56,625 bases of DNA from Verrucomicrobiales bacterium (lineage in GTDB: Bacteria > Verrucomicrobiota > Verrucomicrobiia > Verrucomicrobiales > DEV007): NCBI GenBank assembly GCA_029940475.1, contig JAPYUT010000018.1, forward strand, positions 1-56,625, read 5' to 3'. Shown piece by piece: positions 55,848 to 56,625 of the stretch (its first letter is position 1; every line of letters begins with the position of its first letter). Position numbers and translations under genes: made by a program. The notes below the pieces were generated by a model. It was not told the DNA's origin, did not search any database, and was given only the letters and a program-made list of their open reading frames with translations.

Positions 55848-56373
55848 TGGATTTGATTCCGGTGCTAACGGAAGTCGAAGCAAAATAATAATACAGGAAT
55901 TATCGGTTACTTGCCGCAGAGCACAAAATCAGACGACAGGGACTGGTATATCAATGATATCAACCCCATGCCTGAATCTCAGTTTCGTTTTTGAAAGTGT
56001 AACCAACCAAAAGGAAACTGTATCCCGCCTATATTGTGCACCACGACCGAGAAAGAATTTCCGGAAGATAACGTAAGAAATCTAACGGAAACCCATTTCC
56101 GGGTTAACGAGCGCGTGGCGGCCATCCTTACGCAGAATATTCTCGTATTGTGAGAACTGCCGACACCTTGAGCCCACAGGATTTAACCGTGTCTCACGCC
56201 CGATGCGGATATAGTCATTTTGAACAAAAGAAAATTTAAATCAACCTTTTTTTGTAATAATATACCCAACCTCAATAGCTATTTCCACTTGATCCATCGT
56301 CCGCAGTTCGTTAAGGAACCCTTTCATATTATACTATCCGTTGTTACTGAACCCCGGCGGGTGGCACACAAAA
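55848..56373. other. 526-nt intergenic region, possibly encoding a structured RNA
   Basis: No protein gene is supported here between divergent yebC (-) and the histone-like gene (+). The stretch from about 56035 to 56230 is the only part with visible structure. GCGTGG at 56113-56118 can pair with TCACGC at 56194-56199, and CACCTTGAGCCC at 56164-56175 resembles the 3' half of 6S RNA consensus (CACCUUGA). A TATATT at 56030-56035 could be a -10 box, but no -35 fits. An AT-rich tract with T7 at about 56249-56255 may mark an end. This is a candidate only. Confidence 0.3.
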
Positions 56374-56625
56374 ATGGGCAAACAATACAATAAACAGATC
56401 AAACGCGTCCGACGCAAAGCTTACCTGAAACGCAAGCGTGAGGAAATGCTGGCTAAAAAGAAGCTCGCCAAATCGACATCTAAAAAAGCTCCGGCCAAGA
56501 AAGCCGCCGCCAAGAAAGCTCCGGCCAAGAAAGCCGCCGCCAAGAAAGCTCCGGCCAAGAAAGCTCCGGCCAAGAAAGCCGCCGCTAAAAAAACTCCGGC
56601 CAAGAAAGCTCCGGCCAAGAAAGCC
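56374..56625 (+). CDS. Lys/Ala-rich histone H1-like DNA-binding protein (3' end outside window)
   Basis: The 84 codons present start [25 protein letters not shown], a basic helical head, and then run into pentapeptide repeats APAKK and AAAKK. The frame is open at the window end, so the total length is unknown. Composition and repeat type match the histone H1 C-terminal-tail-like proteins of bacteria (Hc1-like, AlgP-like), which bind DNA without strict sequence preference and compact the nucleoid. The head sequence is not that of chlamydial Hc1; similar heads occur, to my memory, in Verrucomicrobia. No Shine-Dalgarno is seen before the ATG. Confidence 0.8.
   Translation, partial: MGKQYNKQIKRVRRKAYLKRKREEMLAKKKLAKSTSKKAPAKKAAAKKAPAKKAAAKKAPAKKAPAKKAAAKKTPAKKAPAKKA
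56488..56622 (+). repeat. 15-bp tandem repeats coding [10 protein letters not shown]
   Basis: Nine in-frame 15-bp units alternate between GCTCCGGCCAAGAAA (APAKK) and GCCGCCGCCAAGAAA (AAAKK). The last three vary slightly (TPAKK, and Lys as AAA). They form the basic tail of the histone-like gene. Near-identity at DNA level points to expansion by slippage, so copy number may differ between strains. Confidence 0.9.

Noticed and set aside
56421-56618. Minus-strand frame with repeated AGAFLA, looking like a membrane peptide
   Set aside because: It is the antisense reading of the Lys/Ala tandem repeats.
56488-56622. CRISPR-like array
   Set aside because: The 15-bp units are contiguous, in frame and without spacers; they are coding repeats.

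Overview
The window looks like chromosome of a Verrucomicrobiota (PVC superphylum) bacterium. The evidence is three separate DUF1549/DUF1553 + DUF1501 secretome loci, two giant PVC-type propeller/HEAT redox proteins, a sulfatase, LamG/CotH/lamin-tail surface proteins, the LL-diaminopimelate aminotransferase DapL, and a Lys/Ala-rich histone-like protein. I saw no rRNA, tRNA, CRISPR array, phage or transposase.

Layout. 1-3.7 kb (+): the 3' end of a DUF1553 gene, a DUF1501 gene and an ankyrin lipoprotein. 3.75-9.05 kb (-): a PVC cytochrome-c-type propeller/HEAT protein followed by a sulfatase. 9.2-13.6 kb (+): a trypsin-like protease, a large secreted CxxCH protein, and dapL. 13.6-17.3 kb (-): DUF1501 then DUF1549/1553. 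17.4-32.6 kb (-): enolase-superfamily enzyme, SDR, a 3999-residue PKS-NRPS and a sulfotransferase. 32.8-36.2 kb: two secreted proteins (LamG, DNRLRE-like) sharing a C-terminal module. 36.2-42.9 kb (-): DUF1080/propeller/HEAT/cupredoxin fusion, then DUF1553, then DUF1501. 43.1-44.7 kb (-): a membrane coiled-coil protein with four FTLW motifs. 44.9-56.6 kb: mainly housekeeping (trpG/pabA, dgt, recQ, rho, yebC) plus a 1554-residue CotH/LTD surface protein and the histone-like gene cut by the window end.

The most interesting system is the biosynthetic locus at 17.4-30.6 kb. One polypeptide reads KS-AT-DH-CMeT-(structural KR)-ER-KR-ACP-C-A-PCP and ends in a domain that is not the usual thioesterase or SDR-type reductase. 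That domain resembles cyanobacterial long-chain acyl-ACP reductase (AAR), with a Rossmann motif and a conserved-looking cysteine. The adenylation code reads as glycine. The sulfotransferase starts directly at the PKS stop codon. My inference is a C-methylated, reduced acyl chain joined to glycine, released reductively as an N-acyl aminoacetaldehyde or alcohol, and possibly O-sulfated: an N-acyl-ethanolamine-sulfate-like lipid. The neighbouring SDR could reduce the aldehyde, but it sits next to a sugar-acid-dehydratase-like enolase and may belong to catabolism instead. No phosphopantetheinyl transferase, transporter or dedicated regulator is seen beside the cluster.

The rest of the window fits degradation of (sulfated) polysaccharides and periplasmic sugar oxidation, with electrons handed to c-type heme in one large protein and to a type 1 copper domain in the other.
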